Shown piece by piece: positions 50,249 through 58,941 of a stretch of DNA of 64,000 bases (the stretch's first letter is position 1; each line of letters begins with the position of its first letter). Made by a program: the position numbers and the translations under genes. The notes under the pieces are model-generated. The model ran no database searches, was not told where the DNA came from, and was given only the letters and a program-made list of their open reading frames with translations. The stretch lies in assembly GCF_030271835.1 (NCBI RefSeq), contig NZ_CP127389.1, positions 806,001 to 870,000 of the forward strand, read 5' to 3'. Origin of the DNA: Proteus appendicitidis (GTDB lineage Bacteria > Pseudomonadota > Gammaproteobacteria > Enterobacterales > Enterobacteriaceae).

Positions 50249-51460
50249 TTAACAAATAAGTTCCTGGTGTAAATCATAAATTTGCTGAGTAAACTCGGCA
50301 GAGTTTATGTGATAAGGACTGATGACTAACTTACGCGTCTCGGTCTCTTTAAATGTTGTTATAAATGCATCAAAAAAAGCTTGGTTTGCTTGAGGGTCCC
50401 AGAAAGCGGCTCCCTCAATATCCAGAGCTGAAAAACCGCCCTGTGGTAATACAAACCGCAATGGACCTTCACACTGATTGAGTTTCTCAGCGATCCAGAT
50501 ACCTAATTGACGGTTTTCCTCTGGTGTTGTACGCATTAAGGTGACTTGCGCATTGTGATGATAAAATTGACGCCCTTGATATTTCTCAGGAACACTCGAT
50601 GGGCGACCAAAGTTCACCATATCTAATGCGCCACAAGAGCCTATATAAGGGGTTTTGGTACGGGCGATTGCACCAAAACGGTCTTCATCACAAGCAAGTA
50701 CACCGTCAAACAAGTAATCACAGACTTCTGTTGTTGTAAGATCGAGCACGCTATGAAGTAAGTGACTGTCTACCAGTTTTTCCATGGCTTTACCGCCACT
50801 TCCTGTTGCATGAAAAACAAGGCAGTCATAATTATTTTCAAGTTTTTGTGTTAGTTGTTGTACACACGGCGTCGTGACGCCAAACATCGTTAATGCGACA
50901 GCCGGTTTATCAACAACGTGTTCTTCTTGGTAAAAATAAACAGCGCCGGCTATTTGGTTTGCTGCATTTCTTAAAACTTTACGAGAAATGCGATTTAAGC
51001 CGGATACATCTGTGACGGAGTACATCATTGAAATATCACTTGCACCGATATAGCCTGAAATATCGCCAGACGCCATCGTTGATACCATCAATTTAGGTAC
51101 ACCAATTGGCAGAGATTGCATTGCTGGTGTAATCAGTGCCGTTCCCCCTGATCCGCCTAGCCCAAGAATGGCTAAGACATCATCTTGGTGAGTTAAATAG
51201 TGTTCAAATGCGATTGACATCGCTTCTATTGCTTTCCCTCTATCGCCACAAAATACTGCTTCTTGGCCATTTGGGTGAAAACGTGCAACTTCTATTGCAC
51301 TAACATCAGCGTCTCTTTCGAGTGCCGTGGGTTTGGTTGTCAAATCGACGGTTTTAACAGGAAGGCCTGCTTTTTTAATTAAATCACTGACATAAAAAAT
51401 CTCAGCACTTTTAGTATCAAGCGTTGTGGCAACATATATTGAACCAGAATACTGTTTCAT
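50249..51460 (-). CDS. Tm-1-like ATP-binding domain protein (UPF0261)
   Basis: The 403-residue product matches the UPF0261 family, which forms the N-terminal half of the tomato Tm-1 antiviral protein. It has [17 protein letters not shown] near the start, [39 protein letters not shown] and [15 protein letters not shown]. The frame opens at 51508, but ATG 51460 with GGGAAGG upstream matches family N-termini. It is first in a two-gene operon, divergent from a TetR gene with two palindromes in the spacer. Confidence 0.85.
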   Translation of the reverse strand: MKQYSGSIYVATTLDTKSAEIFYVSDLIKKAGLPVKTVDLTTKPTALERDADVSAIEVARFHPNGQEAVFCGDRGKAIEAMSIAFEHYLTHQDDVLAILGLGGSGGTALITPAMQSLPIGVPKLMVSTMASGDISGYIGASDISMMYSVTDVSGLNRISRKVLRNAANQIAGAVYFYQEEHVVDKPAVALTMFGVTTPCVQQLTQKLENNYDCLVFHATGSGGKAMEKLVDSHLLHSVLDLTTTEVCDYLFDGVLACDEDRFGAIARTKTPYIGSCGALDMVNFGRPSSVPEKYQGRQFYHHNAQVTLMRTTPEENRQLGIWIAEKLNQCEGPLRFVLPQGGFSALDIEGAAFWDPQANQAFFDAFITTFKETETRKLVISPYHINSAEFTQQIYDLHQELIC

Positions 51461-51510
51461 AAGCCTTCCCTTACCTTTTATGATTATTGACGAATAGATT
51501 ATAACCATAA

Positions 51511-51526
51511 TGAGACTTGAGTTTCA
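51511..51526. promoter_or_regulatory. Candidate TetR operator, proximal copy
   Basis: TGAGAC-TTGA-GTTTCA is an inverted repeat with one mismatch, 51 bp upstream of the Tm-1-like gene. It shares half-sites with a second, perfect copy 34 bp away. Confidence 0.7.
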
Positions 51527-51544
51527 TTTATCATAGCATCGTTT

Positions 51545-51560
51545 TGAGACGCTTGTCTCA
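51545..51560. promoter_or_regulatory. Candidate TetR operator, distal copy
   Basis: TGAGAC-GCTT-GTCTCA is a perfect 6+6 inverted repeat. Its centre is 34 bp, about three helical turns, from the proximal copy. Both lie in the divergent spacer, suggesting control by the adjacent TetR-family protein. Confidence 0.75.
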
Positions 51561-51690
51561 TTATTTTTATTTTTATACTCTAAAGGTCGATAAGGTGAAA
51601 TTAATCACCTAAAGTAAACATTAATCATTGTGAGTATTTGGCTTAAAATAAATTAGACACATAAAGTGTAGAAATAACGAAGGATTTTCT

Positions 51691-52323
51691 ATGAGTTACA
51701 GTGACGAAACGGATGCGATGTCCGGTACACGAAAAAGAACCCATCAACTATTGGTATCAACAGCGTTGGGGCTTTTTGAGCAAGGAATGTTACCAACAGT
51801 GTCGGAATTAGCAGCACATGCAGGTGTTTCGAGAGCAACCGCATATCGTTATTTTCCCACACAAAGTGATTTAATTAGTGCCACAGTTGATGCAAGTTTA
51901 GCACCGATCATTGCATGGAACCCCACTCCCGAAGATAATACACAACAACGCATTACTGAGTTGCTCAATCTTGCCTATCCTCAAATGTTTAAACATGAAG
52001 GCGCATTGCGTGGCGCATTGCAAGTTTCATTACAGCAGTGGGCGAAAGAGAGACAATCAAGTGAATATGCAGAAAAACGATTTATTCGTGGTCACCGTAA
52101 AGAGATTTTACTCAAAGTTATTGAGCCATTAAAAGCACACTATCCTGAAGAAATGTGGGATAAGGTGATTAAATCGTTCTCTTTAATTTACGGGTCTGAA
52201 GTCTTTTTGGTAATGAAAGATATCTGGAAAATGGATGATCAACAGGTCATTGATATGACTCAATGGATGGCAAAAGCTATTCTAAATCAGGCAAAATCTG
52301 ATTATCCTGCAGATAACGATTAA
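51691..52323 (+). CDS. TetR/AcrR-family transcriptional regulator
   Basis: The 210-residue product has an N-terminal TetR HTH (ELAAHAGVSRATAYRYFPTQSDL at about 39-61) and a helical C-terminal domain. It is divergent from the Tm-1-like/PEP-hydrolase-family operon, which is its likely target. Ligand unknown. GAAGGA is its ribosome-binding site (51679-51684). Confidence 0.87.
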   Translation: MSYSDETDAMSGTRKRTHQLLVSTALGLFEQGMLPTVSELAAHAGVSRATAYRYFPTQSDLISATVDASLAPIIAWNPTPEDNTQQRITELLNLAYPQMFKHEGALRGALQVSLQQWAKERQSSEYAEKRFIRGHRKEILLKVIEPLKAHYPEEMWDKVIKSFSLIYGSEVFLVMKDIWKMDDQQVIDMTQWMAKAILNQAKSDYPADND

Positions 52324-52387
52324 TTATTTGAATAAATCAGTTAAAATTGTATAAATCATTTACGTTTTAGCTATTGCAGGGATCGTT

Positions 52388-53020
52388 ATGTCACACAAAA
52401 CAGAAGACCAAGAGTGGCTGGTAGAACAACTACAATTTATTGCACAAGGCATTGGTAAAACATTATCGCCTTTTTGTGAAGTTGTACTTCATGATCTAAC
52501 CGATAGTGAAAATACCATTATGGTCATTGAAAATAATCTATCAGGTAGAAAAGTAGGGGATAGAGCAACTGAGCTAGGAATGGCACGTATTGAATCGTCA
52601 GATTTCCCTCAGATTGTGGCGAATTATCCCAATCAATTTCCGGATGGAAGAACGGCAAAAAGTACGTCTATCGGTATTAAAGACAAACAAGGCAATTATG
52701 TTGCTGCGTTATGTTTGAATATTGATATTTCAATGATCAAAGGATTGCAAATGGTACTTAACCAATTTGCGACTCTTGAAGAAGGTAATGACATTATTGA
52801 AACCTTTAGTTCAGTGACGGAAGATTCGCTGAAAAAACGTATTGATGAGTTTTCTGCGACTTATTCAGTTACACCAAGAGCATTAAAACCGCATCAACGA
52901 CGCGAGTTGTTACTTTGTTTACAAGATGAAGGTTATCTTTCCTTACGTAAGGCGATGGAAATTACTGCCCAATACCTTGGTGTTTCAAGAGCAACGGTAT
53001 ATAACGATTTAAAAGAATGA
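52388..53020 (+). CDS. YheO/DauR-type PAS plus HTH regulator
   Basis: The 210-residue product has a YheO-like PAS domain (about residues 12-125: LSPFCEVVLHDLTDSENTIMVI, then GRTAKSTSIGIKDKQGNYVA) and a C-terminal HTH (about 165-210, ending VSRATVYNDLKE). DauR in Pseudomonas represses D-arginine catabolism; many relatives sense amino acid derivatives. It lies 64 bp after the TetR gene on the same strand and may be co-transcribed. It is not one of the usual E. coli neighbours of yheO. Confidence 0.85.
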   Translation: MSHKTEDQEWLVEQLQFIAQGIGKTLSPFCEVVLHDLTDSENTIMVIENNLSGRKVGDRATELGMARIESSDFPQIVANYPNQFPDGRTAKSTSIGIKDKQGNYVAALCLNIDISMIKGLQMVLNQFATLEEGNDIIETFSSVTEDSLKKRIDEFSATYSVTPRALKPHQRRELLLCLQDEGYLSLRKAMEITAQYLGVSRATVYNDLKE

Positions 53021-53069
53021 TTAAGATATACATTATATTTTAAACTCCAGCGGAATATTATTTAAAACT

Positions 53070-53106
53070 AAAAAAAAGATATCATTTATTGATATCTTTT
53101 TTTATT
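53070..53106 (+). terminator. Rho-independent terminator after the YheO-like gene
   Basis: AAAAGATATC (53074-53083) pairs with GATATCTTTT (53091-53100), with an A run before and a T run after. Confidence 0.75.
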
Positions 53107-53241
53107 TCTATTGTTTGTTTTAATAAAATATCGTTTTTTTATTGAAATTGATTAACTAATTACTTGTGTTTGATTTTTATAAACATAAAAAAATAAAAGG
53201 AATAGACTGTCTATAATAATTTTTAATTGATAGGTGTTAAA

Positions 53242-54915
53242 ATGAAAGTTTCAGGAATGCAAACAACTTTATTTTCATGTATAGATAAGATTAATAATAA
53301 ACTAAATGAAAAATTTAGTTTGATAGAAAATATAAAACTTATTGGTAATACTAATGTTTCTTTTGATAAAGGAGAAAGAGAAAAAATACCCCAAAAAAAA
53401 GCTTCAGAGTATATTGAAAAATGTCAGAATATATTAAATAAAACAGATCTTGATATTTATATTCCCCATTTTGAAAATCTTAGCGAAGAAAATAAAGAAA
53501 ATAGAGTTAATGAAATTGTGGATGAAACTGAAATAGAGGATTTGTTTAATAAAGTAATAGAAAATGTGAATTCAATTATTAACTTAGATAATGATGCTGA
53601 GGATACCATAGATTCTGGGAGTAATTTGAAAAAAGAAAATATTAATATAAGAGAAGATATTAACATAAAAGAAGATGTTGAAAAAAAAGAAACAATAGAT
53701 AAACTTCCAGATTCGATTACTAATTCAGGAAAGAAGGAATTAAATACAGAACAAAAACTTTATTTTAGAAGCGAGAAAAAAAGGAGCTTTAAAAATCTAA
53801 TTATAAATTTAATTTCACCATTTAAATTTATAAATAGAACATTATTACCTATAAAAATAAACTTTGAGAATAAAAATATAAATAAATCGTTAAATACATT
53901 TAAGTTTGATAACATATCAATTGATAATGATGCGTTTAATAATTTCTCAAATAAGTTAAATCAACTTAATAAAACATTTACTGATAATGTTAATAAGGTA
54001 ATATCTAAAAAAGTAAATAGTAATAACAAAATAGATATTGTGATTAAATATCATACCTTAGAAAAAGCTTTGGAGTGTAAGCTTGTTAATGATATTAAAA
54101 TAATAAATGATGAATTTAAAGCTGATTTAGCTAAAAATAAATTCCAGAATAATTATTCTGACCTACCTGATAAAATAATGAATAAATTAAACGTTATTTT
54201 AAATCAAAATATAGATGAACTATTCTCTTCTAATACTATTGATAATTTAACAAATTTACTAAAAGAAAAAGTCAATAGCCAAGATAAGGGTGTAAAAGTT
54301 GATAGTTTTATTGATGAAATTATTGATTCTGTTTTTAATGAAGAGAGTATTTTAAGAATTAAAAATGATTTTAATGGTAATTTCGAAGGGATCAAAAAAG
54401 AAATATATTCACGTTTAACAAAAGGATTGTTTAACCAGTTATCAAAAGATAAAAAATTTATTGGCGAGGGTAACTCTATTGCTAAAGTAGACAACTTAAT
54501 AAGGATGGTGAGCAAAGATATTTATAAGAATATGGGAGAACCAACGGATAAAGAAATAACTTTACTCAACAATAGTTTTTATGAAAATATAAAGAAAGAT
54601 GATAATGGATATAATTTTCTTACTCGGTTATTTAAAAATTCAAGTAATAATATTAATTATAAATGGGCGCAAGATGCTGTTGTTTTATTAATTAACTATA
54701 GTTATTTTGAAAGTAAAAATAATGAAACAACTGAATACGTTAGTGATGGTAAAGTGACAGATGGCGGTAATGGTACTAGTAGTACACAAAAAACGGCAGT
54801 GGAAAATAACTTAAAAGGTATTTTTAGCCGGTTAGGGTTAAGCATTGATGATTTAGATAAATCTAAAGATGAAGTACTAAGAAAGTATTTTGCTAATTAT
54901 TTTGAGCATATCTAA
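53242..54915 (+). CDS. Orphan AT-rich 557-residue protein
   Basis: I do not recognise this protein. It is extremely Asn/Lys/Ile/Asp-rich, without a signal peptide or clear TM helix, and its codons are much more AT-rich than the regulators just upstream. Predicted helical or coiled stretches are frequent (DNVNKVISKKVN, LEKALECKLVNDIKII). An acidic/charged region with INIREDINIKEDVEKKE repeats lies at about 135-150, and a basic hydrophobic patch KRSFKNLIINLISPFKF at about 178-194. ATG 53242 has AGGTG upstream; a TTG at 53227 is in frame. It precedes a second orphan gene by 68 bp. Effector or surface function is speculation. Confidence 0.62.
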   Translation: MKVSGMQTTLFSCIDKINNKLNEKFSLIENIKLIGNTNVSFDKGEREKIPQKKASEYIEKCQNILNKTDLDIYIPHFENLSEENKENRVNEIVDETEIEDLFNKVIENVNSIINLDNDAEDTIDSGSNLKKENINIREDINIKEDVEKKETIDKLPDSITNSGKKELNTEQKLYFRSEKKRSFKNLIINLISPFKFINRTLLPIKINFENKNINKSLNTFKFDNISIDNDAFNNFSNKLNQLNKTFTDNVNKVISKKVNSNNKIDIVIKYHTLEKALECKLVNDIKIINDEFKADLAKNKFQNNYSDLPDKIMNKLNVILNQNIDELFSSNTIDNLTNLLKEKVNSQDKGVKVDSFIDEIIDSVFNEESILRIKNDFNGNFEGIKKEIYSRLTKGLFNQLSKDKKFIGEGNSIAKVDNLIRMVSKDIYKNMGEPTDKEITLLNNSFYENIKKDDNGYNFLTRLFKNSSNNINYKWAQDAVVLLINYSYFESKNNETTEYVSDGKVTDGGNGTSSTQKTAVENNLKGIFSRLGLSIDDLDKSKDEVLRKYFANYFEHI

Positions 54916-54983
54916 TAATTTCATCAAGTTATTTATATGTTTAATGATTTTATTATATTTATTGGTATATAGGTGGATGATTT

Positions 54984-56708
54984 ATGATTAGCAAAACAAA
55001 TCTATTTAACCCCAACGTGTTATTTGTAAATAAAAAACATTATCTTCCCAAAAATGAAGATTATATTTTTACAAAAAAAATAACTGAAATAAGAAACACA
55101 CCAGTTTCACCTTCTTTTGGTAAGAGAATTATTCATGTGTTGACTTCTTTATTTCATAAACTAGAGATTGGTTTTCTTATAAAAGATATAAAAAATAATA
55201 AACTATTTGATACTGTTGATACAAACAAACATAGTAATATTTTTAATAAAATAGATGAAAAAAACATTGAAATAGAAGACGTTAGAGAAGAAAGAATAGA
55301 AATAAAAAATAAAAATTTATATGCTATAAATAACATAATTTCTCATGCAAATGATAAGTTTGATTTTTACAGCTTCTGTGATTATTTAACTGAAGTGAAA
55401 AGAGCTAAAGATTTTTTCTCAGGACTAGATGATATAGAGAATGAAGGCTCTAACAGTAACTTAATTGTAGAGTGTTTGAATGAAATTATTAAACTTAGAA
55501 TAAGCTCCATAGATGATAAAAGCATAAAAAATACTTTTAAGTTAATAAATTCAAATTTTAACTTCGAAAATATTCATTTAAATAAAAAATATGATTTTAT
55601 GAGTAATTTTTCAACAGGAAAAGAAAGAGATAATTTTATAAAATCAATGAACATTTTACTTATTGGTATTGAAGAAGCCCAAGTACTTGATAAGTTTGAT
55701 GATGCTATAAAAAATAAAATAGAAAATAAATTATCTACTATTATGATGATAGCACTTAATAAAAATATGGGCAGTAAATATTCCTTTAATGACTTAATGC
55801 AAGAATGGATAGGGAAATATATTAGTGATAACCATAATGTGATAAAAAGAAATACGATAGTAGATACAGGTACACAAGTAGATACAGATATAACTGTAGA
55901 TACTGGTACACAAGTAGATACAAATATAACTGTAGATACTGGTACACAAATAGATACAAATATAACAGTAGATACTGGTACACAAGTAGATACAAATACG
56001 ACAGTAGATACAGCTACACAAATAGATACAAATACGACAGTAGATACAGCTACACAAATAGATACAAATACGACAGTAGATACAGCTACACAAATAGATA
56101 AAAATATAACAGTAGATACTGGTACACAAGTAGATACAAATACGACTGTAGACACGGATATACAAGCAAATATAATTATAATTAATGATGTAGAGAAAGA
56201 AACAAAAATAGAATTATCAAGACCTAAAGAAGACTTGAGTAGAAAATATATCAATATTGATGATTTTGATGTTAAAGGAAATAACGAGTTATTAAAAATA
56301 AAAATAGATAATATAAGTGAAATTGATGAGGATGACACTCAAGATATTGATGATGGTGAATTAGATAATTTAAAAGAAATGAATGAAGATGATGATTTTG
56401 GTTATCAATGGGATTATGAAGGTTTTAATATAAATCATTTTCATTATAAAAAATCAGAATTGAATGCTTTAATGGAAAAAATAAATAATTTAAATTCAGA
56501 GCTAAAGTCAGATGAGAAATTCAATAAAATAAATAATAAATTAGACTCGATTATACTCGATATAGATGATAGTTTTACAGAAGAAGAGACTCCTTTAGAT
56601 TTAAGTGATAAATTAAAATTTTCACCAGATAATTATCAATTGAATGTTAATATGGAAGAAAATACGAGTGAAATAAGTGAAGAAGACAAAACTAACAAAA
56701 AACTATAA
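54984..56708 (+). CDS. Orphan AT-rich protein with 12-residue Asp/Thr repeats
   Basis: I do not recognise this 574-residue protein. The N-terminal region (MISKTNLFNPNVLF onward) has no evident signal peptide. Residues about 293-388 are eight tandem copies of a 12-residue unit of the type VDTGTQVDTNIT, then a decayed ninth. The C-terminal part is very acidic (DEDDTQDIDDGELD, MNEDDDFGYQWDYEGF). AGGTGGA 7 bp before ATG 54984 is a good ribosome-binding site. Its stop overlaps the convergent GNAT gene by 6 bp. It forms an islet with the preceding orphan gene. Confidence 0.65.
   Translation: MISKTNLFNPNVLFVNKKHYLPKNEDYIFTKKITEIRNTPVSPSFGKRIIHVLTSLFHKLEIGFLIKDIKNNKLFDTVDTNKHSNIFNKIDEKNIEIEDVREERIEIKNKNLYAINNIISHANDKFDFYSFCDYLTEVKRAKDFFSGLDDIENEGSNSNLIVECLNEIIKLRISSIDDKSIKNTFKLINSNFNFENIHLNKKYDFMSNFSTGKERDNFIKSMNILLIGIEEAQVLDKFDDAIKNKIENKLSTIMMIALNKNMGSKYSFNDLMQEWIGKYISDNHNVIKRNTIVDTGTQVDTDITVDTGTQVDTNITVDTGTQIDTNITVDTGTQVDTNTTVDTATQIDTNTTVDTATQIDTNTTVDTATQIDKNITVDTGTQVDTNTTVDTDIQANIIIINDVEKETKIELSRPKEDLSRKYINIDDFDVKGNNELLKIKIDNISEIDEDDTQDIDDGELDNLKEMNEDDDFGYQWDYEGFNINHFHYKKSELNALMEKINNLNSELKSDEKFNKINNKLDSIILDIDDSFTEEETPLDLSDKLKFSPDNYQLNVNMEENTSEISEEDKTNKKL
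55860..56147 (+). repeat. Eight-copy 36-bp in-frame tandem repeat
   Basis: Units begin GTAGATAC at 55860, 55896, 55932, 55968, 56004, 56040, 56076 and 56112, each 36 bp and encoding 12 residues. The units at 56004 and 56040 are identical, pointing to recent duplication. A ninth unit from 56148 is degenerate. Copy-number change would keep the frame, altering only protein length. Confidence 0.93.
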
Positions 56709-57113
56709 ATCTTTTCTTAAGTAATATTTTTTATCACTAATTGGATAGTTTTCTAATATGCCAAATATCTCAAATCCCTGCTTTTGATAAAAAGGCAGGG
56801 CTTGAAAGCTAAAAGTATCCACTTCAGCATATTTGGCTCCTTTTTCTTTTGCTGCGCTTTCCATCGTTTGCAACAATTCTGTACCTATGTTTTGTCCACG
56901 ATAGGCTTTATCTACCCACAAATAACGAATGCGTAGCCAATTCCCTAAAATATCCCCTGTGATCCCACCTATTTTTTTACCATTCACCTCCTTAAAAACA
57001 GCAAGTGGTGTGTATTGTTCCATCTGAATATAGTTGAGGTTATGTGTTAACAGCCCTTCATAAATTTCATTGATCTCATTCGACGTCGGGTTTGTGGTGA
57101 TTTTTAACGACAT
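56703..57113 (-). CDS. GNAT-family N-acetyltransferase
   Basis: The 136-residue product has the GNAT acetyl-CoA-binding signature at WVDKAYRGQNIGTELLQTME (about 75-94), preceded by the strand GNWLRIRYLW and followed by YAEVDTFSFQALPFYQKQGF. The acceptor substrate cannot be told from sequence. It overlaps the preceding convergent orphan gene by 6 bp. Confidence 0.85.
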   Translation of the reverse strand: MSLKITTNPTSNEINEIYEGLLTHNLNYIQMEQYTPLAVFKEVNGKKIGGITGDILGNWLRIRYLWVDKAYRGQNIGTELLQTMESAAKEKGAKYAEVDTFSFQALPFYQKQGFEIFGILENYPISDKKYYLRKDL

Positions 57114-57226
57114 AATTGGCTCTTAATATTAAGAAAAATAATAATTATATTATCACTATTTGGTTATTAAATATTTATACAAATGCTAGGATGGAAACAA
57201 TAATTAAAAAAGCTGGATAACACAAC

Positions 57227-58264
57227 ATGTCGTTTTTAAAAACTCTGCCAGGTATTCTATTTTGTGCATTAATCGGTGGTGTTCTTACCCTTTCAGGTTT
57301 GCCTATGGCTCTGATGTTTGGGCCAATTCTCGTTGTCATTATTGCTTATCGTTTTAAATGGGAGCTTGCGGTTCCTAAACATACCTTAACGTTTATTCAG
57401 CTCACTTTAGGTACATCGGTTGGCTTAATGTTTAACCAAGTTCATTTAGGCAATGCTGATAATTTAATCATTCTATTACTGACGTTGGTTGTTTGTTTAG
57501 CCATTCAATTTTTTGTGAGCTATTTTTGGTTCCATCGTCATATTGGTTGGACGAAAGAAGAATCAATGTTAGGTGCTGTACCCGGTGCGATGGCAGCTAT
57601 TTTGGCGCTCACTGATCACACTAAAACGCCACCACAAAAAATTGTTATTTCTCATACTATTCGTTTAATGGTGTTGATTATTATGGCGGGTTTTATCGTT
57701 GGTGCTGATAAAGCGAATATGCCTGAATTTTCTATACCTCAAATGACCCTTATATCATTGTTGTGGTTATTATTAATTGTTGCTTTAGGGTTGGGTTCAG
57801 GGCTTTTATTGCAGAAAATCCGATTTCCAGCGCCTTTTATGTTAACGTCATTAGGCAGTGCAATACTGGTTCAATCTTTTGTCAGTGAACCTATTGCTTT
57901 TCCAATGCTACTAAATGAATTGAGCATGGTTTTAATTGGTATGAATATCGGAGCGCACTTTGTTGTTTTCCCACTTTCATCACTGATTAAAAATGCTTTT
58001 TCTTCTGTGCAAGTGGTGATCATTAATGTGATTTTAACCGTGATTGTGGCGTATGGCGCAGCTTATCTAACGGGTGTCCCGTGGGCAACGTTGGTATTAG
58101 CTTGGGCGCCTGGAAGTATGGAAGCCATGACATTTGCTGCGATAACCATGAATGTCGATGCCGCCTTTGTGATGTCGAATCATATTTTTAGGATGCTGAT
58201 TATTCAAAGTATTCCATCTGTTGCTTTATATTGGAATGAATATAGGCAGAAGAAAAATAATTAG
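57227..58264 (+). CDS. AbrB-family inner-membrane protein
   Basis: The 345-residue product has about ten TM helices and the two-fold repeat of the AbrB/ammonia-monooxygenase-like membrane family (E. coli AbrB is a member). Repeat motifs GGVLTLSGLPMALMFGPI and LPVPAPFML-like RFPAPFMLTSLGSAI are visible, plus AWAPGSMEAMTFAAITMNVDAAFV near the end. Function is not established; the name does not imply the Bacillus DNA-binding AbrB. Confidence 0.8.
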   Translation: MSFLKTLPGILFCALIGGVLTLSGLPMALMFGPILVVIIAYRFKWELAVPKHTLTFIQLTLGTSVGLMFNQVHLGNADNLIILLLTLVVCLAIQFFVSYFWFHRHIGWTKEESMLGAVPGAMAAILALTDHTKTPPQKIVISHTIRLMVLIIMAGFIVGADKANMPEFSIPQMTLISLLWLLLIVALGLGSGLLLQKIRFPAPFMLTSLGSAILVQSFVSEPIAFPMLLNELSMVLIGMNIGAHFVVFPLSSLIKNAFSSVQVVIINVILTVIVAYGAAYLTGVPWATLVLAWAPGSMEAMTFAAITMNVDAAFVMSNHIFRMLIIQSIPSVALYWNEYRQKKNN

Positions 58265-58291
58265 CATTAAAGAAAGGTAAAAAAATCTGTT

Positions 58292-58342
58292 GATAACCTC
58301 TATAAGTCACTTTATATGGCGACTGTATTTAAAGAGGTTATC
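58292..58342. terminator. Possible long-loop terminator between abrB-like and yacC-like genes
   Basis: GATAACCTCT (58292-58301) pairs perfectly with AGAGGTTATC (58333-58342), with a shorter AGTC/GACT stem inside. It sits between convergent genes; T tails are weak. Confidence 0.4.
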
Positions 58343-58378
58343 TTGCTTTATTTCTTGAATAGTGAATGAACACAAGTT

Positions 58379-58729
58379 TTAATAATTTAACAAACTTAGT
58401 GATTTGTTCGCTAATAGTTGACATTTCTTACTGTGCGTCACTTCAATACCTTTTAAATCGTTGTAACTATCTTCATTTAATTGGCTCATCGGCAACGTTG
58501 AGTAATTACTGACATCCCATTGTTGTGAGCGAGAAAATACCATTAGTGCTCTTTCAATTTTAGATTTTGATATTTGCTCATAACCACAATCTTTATTTAG
58601 GAAAAGGTAGATAGCAGTTAAATCGGCCAAGTCTTCTGCTTGCGTGTAGGTTAACGCTTTTGCACCCGAAGAAAAGAACATAGAAAAAGAAAGCGTTAGC
58701 GAGAAAAACAAGGCGAACATTTTGTTCAT
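58379..58729 (-). CDS. yacC: YacC-family pilotin-like exported protein
   Basis: The 116-residue product has a signal peptide (cleavage near AKALTY) and matches E. coli YacC: EDLADLTAIYLFLNKDCGYE, RALMVFSRSQQWDVSNYSTLP and KKCQLLANKSLSLL, including a conserved cysteine pair. YacC belongs with the pilotins that help place type II secretion secretins, but no secretion genes are in this window. The order yacC then cueO is as in E. coli, where yacC is also adjacent. Confidence 0.85.
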   Translation of the reverse strand: MNKMFALFFSLTLSFSMFFSSGAKALTYTQAEDLADLTAIYLFLNKDCGYEQISKSKIERALMVFSRSQQWDVSNYSTLPMSQLNEDSYNDLKGIEVTHSKKCQLLANKSLSLLNY

Positions 58730-58830
58730 TGGTTGTGATGTTCCTCAGTGTGATGATTTAGCAAGTTTTGTTATTTGGCTTAATAAAGTTAAAAGTTTTG
58801 CAAAGACCCGTTGTTTTGTTGGGGTTTAAA

Positions 58831-58861
58831 TTGACCTTCCAGTAAGGGGAAACTTTAGCAT
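58831..58861 (+). promoter_or_regulatory. CueR-type copper-responsive promoter of cueO
   Basis: The -35 element TTGACC (58831-58836) and -10-like TAGCAT (58856-58861) are separated by 19 bp, the over-long spacer typical of MerR-family activation. The spacer carries CCTTCC-AGTAA-GGGGAA, matching the E. coli CueR box arrangement. It lies 80 bp before cueO. Confidence 0.82.
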
Positions 58862-58941
58862 CGGTAATAGTTAACAAAACTTCTTTATTCATCTTATTTC
58901 GATAAATACATAATAACTTGTTTTTATTCAAAGGATACATT

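Noticed and set aside
52388..53020. LuxR-type quorum-sensing regulator
   Set aside because: The N-terminal half is a YheO-type PAS domain and the C-terminal HTH is the DauR kind, without the autoinducer-binding domain.
55860..56165. CRISPR array
   Set aside because: Units are contiguous 36-bp coding repeats without spacers, inside a translated frame; no cas genes nearby.
55574..56338. Long open frame on the minus strand opposite the 12-residue repeat
   Set aside because: It mirrors the 36-bp repeat of the plus-strand gene, has a Val/Ser/Cys repeat forced by it, and lacks a convincing start; the plus-strand gene has a good ribosome-binding site.
44644..56708. Prophage or integrative element spanning both orphan islets
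   Set aside because: No integrase, transposase, phage structural gene, tRNA junction or terminal repeat is visible, and the genes between the islets are ordinary metabolic and regulatory genes.
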